A DNA stretch of 64,000 nt from IMCC2047 sp041395865 (GTDB lineage: Bacteria; Pseudomonadota; Gammaproteobacteria; Pseudomonadales; IMCC2047), in contig JAWKZQ010000007.1 of NCBI GenBank assembly GCA_041395865.1, forward strand, positions 62,001-126,000, in the 5' to 3' direction. The first letter of the stretch is position 1. Every line of letters starts with the position of its first letter. Positions 21,680 to 34,791 of this stretch are shown one piece after another. A program made the translations under genes and the position numbers. The notes below the pieces were generated by a model. That model did not search any database. It was not told where the DNA came from and saw nothing but the letters and a program-made list of their open reading frames with translations.

Positions 21680-21752
21680 CAGAAGCAAATTTCGATGTGG
21701 TCAGCAGATGCCTGGCTCATCAACACATTAGTGACAACGTCGAGGAACACTG

Positions 21753-24700
21753 ATGGCTTACTCATATACCGAGAAAAAACGTCTCCGTAAAGATTTTGGC
21801 AAATTGCCAGCCGTTATGGACATCCCTTATCTGCTGGCGATCCAGCTTGATTCCTATCGGGACTTCCTGCAACCGGGTAAATCTGTGGAAGACCGTGGCG
21901 ATGTTGGCCTGCACGCCGCTTTTAAATCTGTCTTTCCGATCACCAGCTACTCCGGTAACGCGGCTCTCGAGTACGTTTCCTATACCCTTGGGACTCCGGC
22001 TTTTGATGTGAAGGAGTGTCAACTGCGTGGTGTGACCTATGCGGCACCACTGCGGGTAAAAGTGCGCCTGGTAATTTATGACCGCGACTCGGCTAACAAA
22101 GCTGTTAAAGACATCAAGGAACAGGAAGTGTACATGGGCGAAATGCCGCTCATGACGGACAACGGCACCTTCGTTGTGAACGGTACTGAGCGAGTGGTTG
22201 TTTCCCAGCTGCACCGTTCTCCCGGCGTGTTCTTCGATCATGACAAAGGTAAAACCCACTCTTCCGGCAAGCTGTTGTATTCCGCTCGCGTTATTCCTTA
22301 CCGTGGCTCATGGCTGGATTTTGAATTCGATCCGAAGGACTCCCTGTTCGTACGTATTGACCGTCGCCGCAAACTGCCTGCCACGGTATTGCTGCGTGCG
22401 CTGGGTTACACCGCAGAGCAAATTTTGGCCGAATTCTTTGAGAACAGCGTGTTCCACTTCAAGGATGGAAGCTACAAGCTTGAGCTGGTTGCCAGCCGTC
22501 TGCGAGGCGAAACGGCTACCTTCGATATCAAGGATGCCAAAGGCAAAGTGATCGTGGAAGAGGGTCGCCGTATTACCGCGCGCCATATCCGCGAAATGGA
22601 AAAAACCAAAACAACGCAGCTGGAAGTACCCCGGGAATACCTGTTTGGCAAGGTTATTGCCAAGGATATGGTTAACCCCGAGACCGGTGAAATCATTTGT
22701 GAATGTAACGCTGAAATCACCGAAGATATTTTGACCCAGCTGGAAACTGTCGGTGTAAACCTGGTTGAAACACTTTACACCAACGATCTGGACTGTGGCC
22801 CCTTTATTTCCGATACGCTGCGGGCGGACACGTCCACTAACCAGCTGGAAGCGTTGGTTGAAATTTACCGCATGATGCGCCCAGGCGAGCCGCCAACCAA
22901 AGAGTCGGCTGAAAACCTGTTCTACAACCTGTTCTTCGCCGAAGATCGTTATGACCTGTCGGCCGTCGGTCGTATGAAGATGAACCGTCGCATTAACCGT
23001 GAAGCGGTTGAAGGTGCCGGTGTACTGTACGATGGCTGTTATTTCGGTGGACGTTCGGAAGAAATCTCAAAAGACCTGGTTGAGAAATACGGCCCGGAAT
23101 CCGACATCCTGGATGTCATGAAAACATTGATTGCGATTCGTAACGGTTTTGGTTTGGTTGATGATATCGACCACCTGGGTAACCGTCGTATTCGTTCTGT
23201 GGGTGAAATGGCGGAAAACCAATTCCGTGTTGGCCTGGTGCGTGTTGAACGTGCGGTACGCGAACGTCTCAGCATGGCCGAGTCGGATAACCTGATGCCT
23301 CAGGACCTGATTAATGCCAAACCTGTTGCGGCCGCGATTAAAGAGTTCTTCGGTTCCAGCCAGTTGTCCCAGTTTATGGATCAGAACAACCCGCTCTCCG
23401 AGGTGACTCATAAGCGTCGTGTCTCCGCGTTGGGCCCTGGCGGTCTGACTCGTGAGCGTGCGGGCTTTGAGGTACGTGACGTACACCCGACTCACTACGG
23501 TCGTGTTTGCCCTATTGAGACGCCTGAAGGACCGAACATTGGTTTGATCAACTCGCTGGCGACCTTTGCGCGCACCAATAACTACGGTTTTCTGGAAAGC
23601 CCTTACCGTAAAGTTGTTGATGGCAAGGTAACCGATGAAATTGAATTCGTTTCTGCTATCGATGAGGCTAAAAACGTTATCGCACAGGCTTCAGCCTCTG
23701 TTGATAAAGACGGCAAGCTGACCGATGAGCTGGTACAGGTTCGTCACGAAAACGAATTTACAGTTAAGCCACCAGAAACGGTTAACCTGATGGACGTATC
23801 GCCTCGCCAGGTTGTATCTGTTGCGGCCTCGCTGATTCCGTTCCTCGAGCACGATGACGCGAACCGCGCCTTGATGGGTTCGAACATGCAGCGTCAGGCC
23901 GTACCTACCCTGCGCGCACAAACGCCGCTGGTGGGAACCGGTATGGAGCGTTTCGTGGCGCGTGACTCTGGCGTGTGTATCGTTGCCAAGCGCGGCGGTG
24001 TGATCGACAGCGTTGATGCGGGCAAGATTGTGGTTCGTGTTAATGAAGACGAATCCGTGGCCGGCGAAGCGGCAGTGGATATCTATAACCTGACTAAGTA
24101 CATCCGTTCCAACCAGAATACCTGTATTAACCAGCGTCCGTTGGTGGCTGAAGGAGACGTGATTGCACGCGGTGACATCCTTGCCGATGGTCCTTCGGTT
24201 GATATCGGCGAGCTGGCCCTGGGCCAGAATATGCGCATCGCGTTTATGCCCTGGAACGGTTACAACTTTGAGGATTCGATCCTGATTTCCGAGCGTGTCG
24301 CTCAGGAAGATCGTTTTACGACGATTCATATTCAGGAGCTGACCTGTGTTGCGCGTGATACCAAACTGGGTTCCGAGGAAATCAGCTCGGATATTCCCAA
24401 TGTTGGTGAGAGTGCACTGTCGAAACTGGACGAGTCAGGCATTGTTTATATCGGTGCCGAGGTAGGCCCTGGCGATATCCTGGTCGGTAAAGTGACACCT
24501 AAGGGTGAAACCCAGCTGACCCCGGAAGAGAAGCTGCTGCGCGCTATCTTTGGTGAGAAAGCGTCCGATGTGAAGGATACCTCCCTGCGTTGCAAAACCG
24601 GCATGTCCGGTACGGTCATTGATGTACAGGTCTTTACCCGCGATGGTGTGGAAAAAGACAAGCGTGCCCTGGATATTGAAAACGGGATGCTTGACGAGTA

Positions 24701-25892
24701 CCGCCAGGATTTGGACGAAGAGTACCGCATTGTTGAGGCTGCAACGCTTGAGCGTTTGAAGCAGATTGTGAACGGTAAGCAGGTTGAAGGCGGCGTTGGC
24801 CTGAAAAAAGGCGACAAGCTGACCAAGGCCTACCTGTCTGAGGTGAGCACAGAGGACCTGTTTAAAGTCCGTCTGACTGACGAAAATGCTGCCCAGGAGC
24901 TTGAGAATGCGGAAAGCCTGTTGGCCGATGTGCGTGCCGAGCAGGATGAAAAATTCGAAATCAAGCGCGGCAAACTGCAAACCGGCGACGACCTGGCGCC
25001 TGGTGTGCTGAAAATCGTCAAGGTTTACCTGGCGACCAAACGTCGCATTCAGCCGGGTGACAAGATGGCGGGGCGTCACGGTAACAAGGGTGTTATTTCA
25101 GCCATTAAGCCGGTTGAAGATATGCCTTACGATGCCGGCGGCAACCCTGTTGATATCGTTTTGAACCCTCTGGGTGTACCGTCTCGTATGAACGTTGGAC
25201 AGGTGCTGGAAACCCACCTGGGGCTGGCAGCAAAAGGGCTGGGTGAGAAGATCAACGACATGCTTAAGGCGCAGTCCAAAGTGTCCGAGATTCGCACCTT
25301 CCTGGACAAGATCTATAACAAGATCGGTGGTCGTGATGAAAACCTGAAGGAATTCAGCGATGAGGAAATTCTCGAGCTGGCTTCCAACCTGAAAAACGGT
25401 GTACCAATGGCGACACCGGCTTTCGATGGCGCTCACGAATCAGAGATCAAGGCCATGCTGGAACTGGCAGACCTGCCAAGCAGCGGTCAAATGACCCTGT
25501 ATGACGGTCGTACCGGTCAAGCCTTTGATCGCCCTGTGACCGTGGGTTACATGTACATGCTGAAACTGAACCACCTGGTGGATGACAAGATGCACGCTCG
25601 TTCCACCGGTTCCTATAGCCTGGTAACCCAGCAGCCGCTGGGTGGTAAGGCGCAGTTTGGTGGCCAGCGCTTCGGTGAGATGGAAGTGTGGGCGCTGGAA
25701 GCCTATGGTGCCGCCTATACGCTGCAGGAAATGCTGACCGTTAAGTCTGACGATGTGAACGGTCGTACCCGCATGTATAAGAACATTGTTGATGGTGATC
25801 ATCGCATGGAGCCCGGTATGCCGGAGTCCTTCAATGTATTGACGAAGGAAATTCGCTCCCTCGGTATCGATATCGAGCTGGAAAACGAATAA
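21753..25892 (+). CDS. rpoB: RNA polymerase beta subunit
   Basis: RpoB forms, with RpoC, the catalytic core of RNA polymerase. The 1379-residue protein is longer than the E. coli form (1342). Much of the difference is an insertion of about 22 residues at 426-447, between EGAGVL and SDILDVM. The rifampicin region reads GSSQLSQFMDQNNPLSE then VTHKRRVSALGPGG, with the sensitive-type Asp, His and Ser at the usual mutation sites. The C-terminus keeps the KGGKAQFGGQR-type motif (LGGKAQFGGQRFGEME). It is transcribed with rplJL by read-through and is followed by rpoC after 65 bases. Confidence 0.98.
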   Translation: MAYSYTEKKRLRKDFGKLPAVMDIPYLLAIQLDSYRDFLQPGKSVEDRGDVGLHAAFKSVFPITSYSGNAALEYVSYTLGTPAFDVKECQLRGVTYAAPLRVKVRLVIYDRDSANKAVKDIKEQEVYMGEMPLMTDNGTFVVNGTERVVVSQLHRSPGVFFDHDKGKTHSSGKLLYSARVIPYRGSWLDFEFDPKDSLFVRIDRRRKLPATVLLRALGYTAEQILAEFFENSVFHFKDGSYKLELVASRLRGETATFDIKDAKGKVIVEEGRRITARHIREMEKTKTTQLEVPREYLFGKVIAKDMVNPETGEIICECNAEITEDILTQLETVGVNLVETLYTNDLDCGPFISDTLRADTSTNQLEALVEIYRMMRPGEPPTKESAENLFYNLFFAEDRYDLSAVGRMKMNRRINREAVEGAGVLYDGCYFGGRSEEISKDLVEKYGPESDILDVMKTLIAIRNGFGLVDDIDHLGNRRIRSVGEMAENQFRVGLVRVERAVRERLSMAESDNLMPQDLINAKPVAAAIKEFFGSSQLSQFMDQNNPLSEVTHKRRVSALGPGGLTRERAGFEVRDVHPTHYGRVCPIETPEGPNIGLINSLATFARTNNYGFLESPYRKVVDGKVTDEIEFVSAIDEAKNVIAQASASVDKDGKLTDELVQVRHENEFTVKPPETVNLMDVSPRQVVSVAASLIPFLEHDDANRALMGSNMQRQAVPTLRAQTPLVGTGMERFVARDSGVCIVAKRGGVIDSVDAGKIVVRVNEDESVAGEAAVDIYNLTKYIRSNQNTCINQRPLVAEGDVIARGDILADGPSVDIGELALGQNMRIAFMPWNGYNFEDSILISERVAQEDRFTTIHIQELTCVARDTKLGSEEISSDIPNVGESALSKLDESGIVYIGAEVGPGDILVGKVTPKGETQLTPEEKLLRAIFGEKASDVKDTSLRCKTGMSGTVIDVQVFTRDGVEKDKRALDIENGMLDEYRQDLDEEYRIVEAATLERLKQIVNGKQVEGGVGLKKGDKLTKAYLSEVSTEDLFKVRLTDENAAQELENAESLLADVRAEQDEKFEIKRGKLQTGDDLAPGVLKIVKVYLATKRRIQPGDKMAGRHGNKGVISAIKPVEDMPYDAGGNPVDIVLNPLGVPSRMNVGQVLETHLGLAAKGLGEKINDMLKAQSKVSEIRTFLDKIYNKIGGRDENLKEFSDEEILELASNLKNGVPMATPAFDGAHESEIKAMLELADLPSSGQMTLYDGRTGQAFDRPVTVGYMYMLKLNHLVDDKMHARSTGSYSLVTQQPLGGKAQFGGQRFGEMEVWALEAYGAAYTLQEMLTVKSDDVNGRTRMYKNIVDGDHRMEPGMPESFNVLTKEIRSLGIDIELENE

Positions 25893-25957
25893 TCACTGGG
25901 GACCGACGCGAATTCGCCGAGTTGTCTTGTTGAAAACTCCTTTTGGAGAAGAGACTG

Positions 25958-28900
25958 ATGAAAGATTTATTAAATCTGTTAAAAGCGCAATCACACGAAG
26001 AAGAGTTTGATGCGATCCGTATTGGCCTGGCTTCGCCGGATATGATCCGTTCCTGGTCATATGGCGAAGTTAAAAAGCCAGAAACCATTAACTACCGTAC
26101 CTTTAAGCCTGAGCGTGACGGTCTGTTCTGCGCCAAGATTTTTGGCCCGGTTAAGGACTACGAGTGTTTGTGCGGTAAGTACAAGCGCCTCAAGCACCGT
26201 GGTGTGATCTGTGAAAAGTGTGGCGTAGAAGTTGCGCTGGCTAAAGTACGTCGTGAGCGTATGGGCCACATTGAACTGGCCAGCCCGGTTGCGCATATCT
26301 GGTTCCTTAAGTCGCTGCCATCCCGTATCGGTATGCTGCTGGATATGACGCTGCGTGATATCGAGCGTGTGCTGTACTTCGAGTCCTTCATCGTGACGGA
26401 CCCGGGTATGACAACCCTGGAATACGGTCAGATTCTGAATGACGAGCAGTACTTTGAGGCCATTGAAGAGTTTGGTGATGACTTCTCGGCCAAGATGGGC
26501 GCCGAGGCGATCCAGGAGCTGATGCGCCAGATGGATCTGGATGCCGAGATCAAAGAGATCCGCGACGAAATTCCAACCATCAATTCCGAAACGCGTATCA
26601 AAAAGCTGTCCAAGCGACTGAAATTGATGGAAGCCTTTGTGGCTTCCGGCAATAAGCCGGAATGGATGGTGATGGACGTATTGCCCATTCTGCCGCCTGA
26701 CCTGCGCCCGCTGGTGCCGCTGGATGGCGGTCGTTTTGCAACATCCGACCTGAACGACCTTTACCGTCGTGTGATTAACCGTAACAACCGTTTGAACCGC
26801 CTGCTGGAGCTGAATGCGCCTGATATTATCGTGCGTAACGAAAAGCGTATGCTGCAGGAGTCTGTCGATGCGCTGCTGGATAACGGCCGTCGCGGTCGTG
26901 CCATTACCGGTTCCAACCGTCGCCCGCTGAAATCCCTGGCTGACATGATTAAGGGTAAGCAGGGTCGTTTCCGTCAAAACCTGTTGGGTAAACGTGTGGA
27001 CTACTCCGGTCGTTCCGTGATCGTGGTGGGTCCTCAGCTGAAACTGCACCAGTGTGGTCTGCCGAAGAAAATGGCGCTGGAACTGTTCAAGCCGTTCATC
27101 TTCAGTAAGCTGGAATTGCGCGGCCTGGCGACAACGATCAAAGCGGCCAAGAAAATGGTTGAGCGTGAAACCGCCGAAGTATGGGATATTCTTGCCGAGG
27201 TAATCCGCGAGCATCCGGTGCTGCTGAACCGTGCGCCAACGCTGCACCGCTTGGGTATCCAGGCATTCGAGCCCGAATTGATTGAGGGTAAAGCGATTCA
27301 GCTGCACCCGCTGGTCTGTGCGGCCTATAACGCTGACTTTGACGGTGACCAGATGGCGGTACACCTGCCGCTGACCATTGAGGCCCAGCTCGAAGCACGT
27401 GCCCTGATGATGTCCACGAACAACATCCTGTCCCCTGCGAACGGTGAACCTATTATTGTGCCGTCCCAGGACGTGGTGTTGGGGCTGTACTACATGAGCC
27501 GTGAGCGTGTTAACGCCAGAGGCGAAGGCATGGTTTTTGCGGACCTGGAAGAAATCCAGCGCGCCTACGGTGCCGGCCAGGTTGAACTGCAGGCCAAGAT
27601 CAAAGCGCGTGTTAACGAGGTGCTGCGCGACGAAAACGGCGAATGGGTGAAAAGCACCAGCCTGGTTGAAACCACGGTTGGTCGCGTCATGCTGTTTGAT
27701 GTCGTGCCTGACGGCCTGCCCTTCAGCCTGGTCAACCAGGCGATGACCAAAAAGGCGATCTCACGGCTGATTAATACCTGTTACCGCAACGTTGGTATGA
27801 AGGAAACGGTTATTTTTGCTGACCAGCTGATGTATACCGGTTTCCATTATGCCACGGTGTCCGGCTCGTCCATTGGTGTGAATGATTTCGTTATTCCCGA
27901 TGAAAAAGTTGCGATTATTGGCGCTGCCGAGTCAGAAGTCCGCGAGATCGAAGATCAATTCGCCTCCGGTCTGGTAACCCAGGGTGAGAAATACAACAAA
28001 GTGGTTGATATCTGGTCACGCGCCAACGAGATGGTCGCTAAAGCCATGATGGATACGCTGGGAACAGAGAAGGTTATTGACCGTGAAGGTAACGAGGTCG
28101 ATCAAGAGTCCTTCAACTCTGTCTATATCATGGCCGATTCAGGTGCGCGGGGTTCGCCCGCTCAGATTCGTCAGTTGGCCGGTATGCGTGGCCTGATGGC
28201 CAAGCCGGACGGCTCGATTATTGAGACGCCAATTACCGCTAACTTCCGTGAGGGCCTGTCGGTATTGCAGTACTTCATCTCGACCCACGGTGCGCGTAAA
28301 GGTCTGGCCGATACCGCCTTGAAAACGGCGAACTCGGGTTACCTGACTCGTCGTCTTGTGGACGTTGCGCAGGATCTGGTGGTTACCGAGCAGGATTGCG
28401 GCACAGAAGAAGGCCTGCTGATGACGCCGCTGATTGAAGGCGGGGAAATCGTTGTGGGTCTTGGTGATCGCGTATTGGGGCGTGTTGTTGCCCGCGATAT
28501 TGTCGATCCCGGTGATAGTGGCGAAGTGGTTGTGTCGGCAGGTACGCTCATCGATGAGAAAGTCGTTGAAAAAATCGACGAGTACAACGTTGATGAGATT
28601 CTGGTGCGCTCCCCGATTACCTGTGAAGTGCGTCATGGTATCTGTACCCAGTGTTACGGACGTGACCTGGGACGTGGTCACCTGGTTAATGCCGGTGAAG
28701 CTGTCGGTGTTATTGCGGCGCAATCTATCGGTGAGCCGGGTACCCAGCTGACCATGCGTACTTTCCACATTGGTGGTGCGGCGTCCAGTTCCTCGCAAAC
28801 TGACAGCGTTCAGGTTAAGCACGGTGGTGAAATTCGCCTGCATAACGTGAAGCATGCTGAGCGTACCGATGGCAACTTGGTGGTTGTGTCCCGTTCCGGC

Positions 28901-30175
28901 TCGCTGGCGATTGCCGACGAACACGGTCGTGAGCGTGAACGTTACAAGATTCCTTACGGTACCGTACTGAGCGTTAAGGAAGGTTCGAAGGTTGATGCCG
29001 GTCAGGTAGTTGCTAACTGGGATCCTCACACTCACCCGATCGTAACGGAAAGGGCGGGTCGTGTTTTGTTCCATGATATGGAAGACGGCATTACCGTTAA
29101 GCACCAGGTGGATGAGCTGACCGGCCTGTCTAATATCCAGGTGCTGGACCTGAAAGATCGTCCGGCTGCCGGTAAGGACATGCGTCCGATGGTGAAACTG
29201 GTCGATGCCGAAGGTAACGACTTGATGCTGCCGGGCACCGAAGTACCTGCGCACTACAACCTGCCTGCCAACGCTCTGTTGAGCATGGAAAACGGTGCTG
29301 AGGTATCGATTGGTGATATTGTGGCCCGTATCCCGCAGGAGAGCTCGAAAACGCGTGATATTACCGGTGGTCTGCCGCGTGTGGCCGACCTCTTTGAAGC
29401 GCGTAAGCCAAAAGAGCATGCAATCCTGGCTGAAATATCGGGTACCTTTAGTTTCGGTAAGGAAACAAAGGGCAAGAAGCGTATCGTGATCACGCCGGCA
29501 GATGGTGGCGACGCCTATGAGGCGTTGATTCCAAAATGGCGTGTGCTCAACGTGTTTGAAGGTGAGCAGGTTGAAAAGGGCGAGGTCATTGCCGATGGTC
29601 CGTTAAACCCGCACGATATTTTACGCCTGCAGGGTGTCAGCCGTTTGGCTGAATACATCGTGGCCGAAATCCAGGAGGTTTACCGTCTGCAGGGTGTAAT
29701 CATCAACGACAAGCACATTGAGGTTATTGTGCGTCAGATGCTGCGCAAAGTTGATGTGATCAGCGCCGGCGGTACGGAGCTGATTAAAGGCGACCAGGTT
29801 GAATACAACCAGTTGCTGGAAGAAAACGAGAAGGCTGAAAAAGCGGGACTGCCTCCTGCAGAGTTCGAGCGCCTGTTGCTGGGTATTACCAAAGCATCGC
29901 TGGCGACCGAATCCTTTATTTCGGCTGCATCCTTCCAGGAAACAACGCGTGTGTTGACCGAAGCTGCCGTTACCGGTAAGCGTGATCACCTGCGCGGCCT
30001 GAAAGAAAACGTTGTGGTGGGACGCCTGATTCCGGCGGGTACCGGCCTGACTTATCACAACGAACGCAAGAACAAACGTTTGGCTGAAGCCGCAGAAGCA
30101 GAGGGTGTTAGCACCGTCAGCGCGGATGAAGTCGAACAGGCCCTGGCTGAGGCGTTGAATACCACAGACGAATAA
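25958..30175 (+). CDS. rpoC: RNA polymerase beta' subunit
   Basis: RpoC completes the RNA polymerase active centre. The 1405-residue protein has the N-terminal zinc ribbon (CLCGKYKRLKHRGVICEKCG), the rudder/lid region, and the invariant Mg-binding motif NADFDGDQMAVH near residue 460. It also has the bridge helix and trigger-loop region (QSIGEPGTQLTMRTFHIGG). The start ATG 25958 follows GGAGAAGAGACTG; a TTG five codons earlier overlaps that ribosome-binding site and is rejected. The gene ends at a terminator that also contains the str-operon promoter. Confidence 0.98.
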   Translation: MKDLLNLLKAQSHEEEFDAIRIGLASPDMIRSWSYGEVKKPETINYRTFKPERDGLFCAKIFGPVKDYECLCGKYKRLKHRGVICEKCGVEVALAKVRRERMGHIELASPVAHIWFLKSLPSRIGMLLDMTLRDIERVLYFESFIVTDPGMTTLEYGQILNDEQYFEAIEEFGDDFSAKMGAEAIQELMRQMDLDAEIKEIRDEIPTINSETRIKKLSKRLKLMEAFVASGNKPEWMVMDVLPILPPDLRPLVPLDGGRFATSDLNDLYRRVINRNNRLNRLLELNAPDIIVRNEKRMLQESVDALLDNGRRGRAITGSNRRPLKSLADMIKGKQGRFRQNLLGKRVDYSGRSVIVVGPQLKLHQCGLPKKMALELFKPFIFSKLELRGLATTIKAAKKMVERETAEVWDILAEVIREHPVLLNRAPTLHRLGIQAFEPELIEGKAIQLHPLVCAAYNADFDGDQMAVHLPLTIEAQLEARALMMSTNNILSPANGEPIIVPSQDVVLGLYYMSRERVNARGEGMVFADLEEIQRAYGAGQVELQAKIKARVNEVLRDENGEWVKSTSLVETTVGRVMLFDVVPDGLPFSLVNQAMTKKAISRLINTCYRNVGMKETVIFADQLMYTGFHYATVSGSSIGVNDFVIPDEKVAIIGAAESEVREIEDQFASGLVTQGEKYNKVVDIWSRANEMVAKAMMDTLGTEKVIDREGNEVDQESFNSVYIMADSGARGSPAQIRQLAGMRGLMAKPDGSIIETPITANFREGLSVLQYFISTHGARKGLADTALKTANSGYLTRRLVDVAQDLVVTEQDCGTEEGLLMTPLIEGGEIVVGLGDRVLGRVVARDIVDPGDSGEVVVSAGTLIDEKVVEKIDEYNVDEILVRSPITCEVRHGICTQCYGRDLGRGHLVNAGEAVGVIAAQSIGEPGTQLTMRTFHIGGAASSSSQTDSVQVKHGGEIRLHNVKHAERTDGNLVVVSRSGSLAIADEHGRERERYKIPYGTVLSVKEGSKVDAGQVVANWDPHTHPIVTERAGRVLFHDMEDGITVKHQVDELTGLSNIQVLDLKDRPAAGKDMRPMVKLVDAEGNDLMLPGTEVPAHYNLPANALLSMENGAEVSIGDIVARIPQESSKTRDITGGLPRVADLFEARKPKEHAILAEISGTFSFGKETKGKKRIVITPADGGDAYEALIPKWRVLNVFEGEQVEKGEVIADGPLNPHDILRLQGVSRLAEYIVAEIQEVYRLQGVIINDKHIEVIVRQMLRKVDVISAGGTELIKGDQVEYNQLLEENEKAEKAGLPPAEFERLLLGITKASLATESFISAASFQETTRVLTEAAVTGKRDHLRGLKENVVVGRLIPAGTGLTYHNERKNKRLAEAAEAEGVSTVSADEVEQALAEALNTTDE

Positions 30176-30200
30176 GTGGACGAGACGACTCAAACCCGGG

Positions 30201-30229
30201 TTGACTACGGGATGCGAGATCATTAGAAT
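30201..30229 (+). promoter_or_regulatory. Promoter of the str operon (rpsL-rpsG-fusA-tuf)
   Basis: TTGACT (30201-30206), 17-bp spacer, TAGAAT (30224-30229). The predicted start is near 30236, about 54 bases before rpsL. The -10 box and spacer lie inside the terminator hairpin of rpoC. Confidence 0.65.
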
Positions 30230-30246
30230 CTCGCATCCTTTATTTT
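30210..30246 (+). terminator. Terminator of the rpoBC transcript
   Basis: An 11-bp perfect stem, GGATGCGAGAT / ATCTCGCATCC (loop CATTAGA), is followed by TTTATTTTA. It lies 35 bases after rpoC. Confidence 0.85.
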
Positions 30247-30289
30247 ATGGTGGGGAAATCCCGCGTTTTTTTAATAGTGGAGTTTATCA

Positions 30290-30664
30290 ATGGCAACGAT
30301 CAACCAATTGGTTCGTAAGCCACGTAAGCGCAAAGTAGTAAAGACTGACGTTCCTGCACTGCAAGCCTGTCCTCAGCGCCGTGGTGTTTGTACGCGTGTT
30401 TATACTACTACGCCAAAGAAACCGAACTCAGCACTGCGTAAAGTGTGTCGTGTTCGCCTGACTAATGGTTATGAAGTCACTTCATACATTGGCGGTGAAG
30501 GACACAACCTGCAGGAGCACTCGGTTGTTTTGATTCGTGGTGGTCGTGTGAAAGATTTACCTGGTGTTCGCTATCATACCGTTCGCGGTAGTCTTGATAC
30601 AGCAGGTGTGAGCGACCGTAAACAACGTCGTTCCAAGTATGGTGCCAAACGTCCTAAGGCTTAA
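30290..30664 (+). CDS. rpsL: 30S ribosomal protein S12
   Basis: S12 sits at the decoding centre and controls translational accuracy. The 124-residue protein has TTTPKKPNSALRKV with Lys43 and GGRVKDLPGVRYHTVRG with Lys88, the streptomycin-sensitive residues. The Asp after Lys88 is the site that is methylthiolated in E. coli. It is the first gene of the str operon. The N-terminal segment ATINQLVRKPRKRK is the usual extension that crosses the 30S body. Confidence 0.98.
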   Translation: MATINQLVRKPRKRKVVKTDVPALQACPQRRGVCTRVYTTTPKKPNSALRKVCRVRLTNGYEVTSYIGGEGHNLQEHSVVLIRGGRVKDLPGVRYHTVRGSLDTAGVSDRKQRRSKYGAKRPKA

Positions 30665-30785
30665 GCCGCTGGATGTTTGAGGGTTGAGCCTGGGCTTGAT
30701 CCTGACTGTACAGTAAGGCCGGGCGGCCAAAGTCTTTGAAAGAAAAGGTGCGTCCTGGAAAACCCTGAATAAAAGGTGAGAAGTA

Positions 30786-31259
30786 ATGCCAAGAAGAAGA
30801 GTAGTCGCTAAACGCGAAGTGCTGCCTGATCCTAAGTTCGGTAGCCAAGTACTGGCCAAGTTCATGAACATGGTTATGGTCAGTGGTAAGAAATCTGTTG
30901 CTGAGCGTATCGTTTATGGTGCGCTGGACACCGTTGCAGATCGCAGTGGTGCAGCAGACCCTGTTGAAGTTTTCGAGAAAGCCCTCGACACAATTCGCCC
31001 GCTGGTTGAGGTGAAGTCCCGCCGTGTCGGTGGTGCAACCTACCAGGTTCCTGTTGAAGTGCGTGCGGCACGTCAGACTGCGCTGGCAATGCGCTGGCTG
31101 GTGGATGCGGCCCGTAACCGTGGTGAGAAATCCATGCCGTTGCGTCTCGCTGGCGAGATCGTCGATGCCTCCGAAGGCAAAGGTGCAGCCGTTAAGAAGC
31201 GTGAAGACGTGCATCGCATGGCTGAAGCGAACAAGGCGTTCTCGCACTACCGCTTCTAA
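30786..31259 (+). CDS. rpsG: 30S ribosomal protein S7
   Basis: S7 nucleates assembly of the 30S head and contacts E-site tRNA. In E. coli it is the translational repressor of the str operon. The 157-residue product is the short form common outside the enterics (E. coli K-12 has a longer C-terminus). Conserved segments include MPRRRVVAKREVLPDP and ALAMRWLVDAARNRGEKSM. It is separated from rpsL by 121 bases with no gene and from fusA by 32 bases. Confidence 0.97.
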   Translation: MPRRRVVAKREVLPDPKFGSQVLAKFMNMVMVSGKKSVAERIVYGALDTVADRSGAADPVEVFEKALDTIRPLVEVKSRRVGGATYQVPVEVRAARQTALAMRWLVDAARNRGEKSMPLRLAGEIVDASEGKGAAVKKREDVHRMAEANKAFSHYRF

Positions 31260-31291
31260 ATCGATTTGTCTGATTTCCAGAGGATATAGCT

Positions 31292-33391
<2,100 letters not shown>

Positions 33392-33409
33392 TTATTTGAG
33401 AGGCATTTC

Positions 33410-34600
<1,191 letters not shown>

Positions 34601-34614
34601 TTCGATATTGCGGT

Positions 34615-34647
34615 AAAAAGAGGCTCGTTCGCGAGCCTCTTTTTTTA
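34615..34647 (+). terminator. Terminator of the str operon
   Basis: AAAAAGAGGCTCG / CGAGCCTCTTTTT with a TTCG tetraloop and an extended T-run. It lies 14 bases after tuf copy 2. Confidence 0.93.
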
Positions 34648-34694
34648 TGGTTAAAACCTGCCGCTATTTATTTGGTACAAATGGGAATAGTTGC

Positions 34695-34723
34695 TTGACA
34701 CAAATGTGTCATGTGCCTACAAT
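34695..34723 (+). promoter_or_regulatory. Promoter of the S10 operon
   Basis: TTGACA (34695-34700), 17-bp spacer, TACAAT (34718-34723) is nearly consensus. The -35 and spacer contain the dyad GACACA-AA-TGTGTC (34697-34710). The predicted start near 34730 leaves a leader of only about 60 bases before rpsJ. Confidence 0.8.
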
Positions 34724-34791
34724 GCGCTTCCTTTTTGGCGGCGACCATTAAGAATTAATGTAGTTAGCTTATCTTTGCGGAGTTTTGTTCA

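Noticed and set aside
26057..27364. 435-codon open frame antisense to rpoC, and similar ones opposite rpoB, ilvI, fusA and rpoA
   Set aside because: These are shadows of highly expressed genes with few rare codons; no ribosome-binding sites, domains or context.
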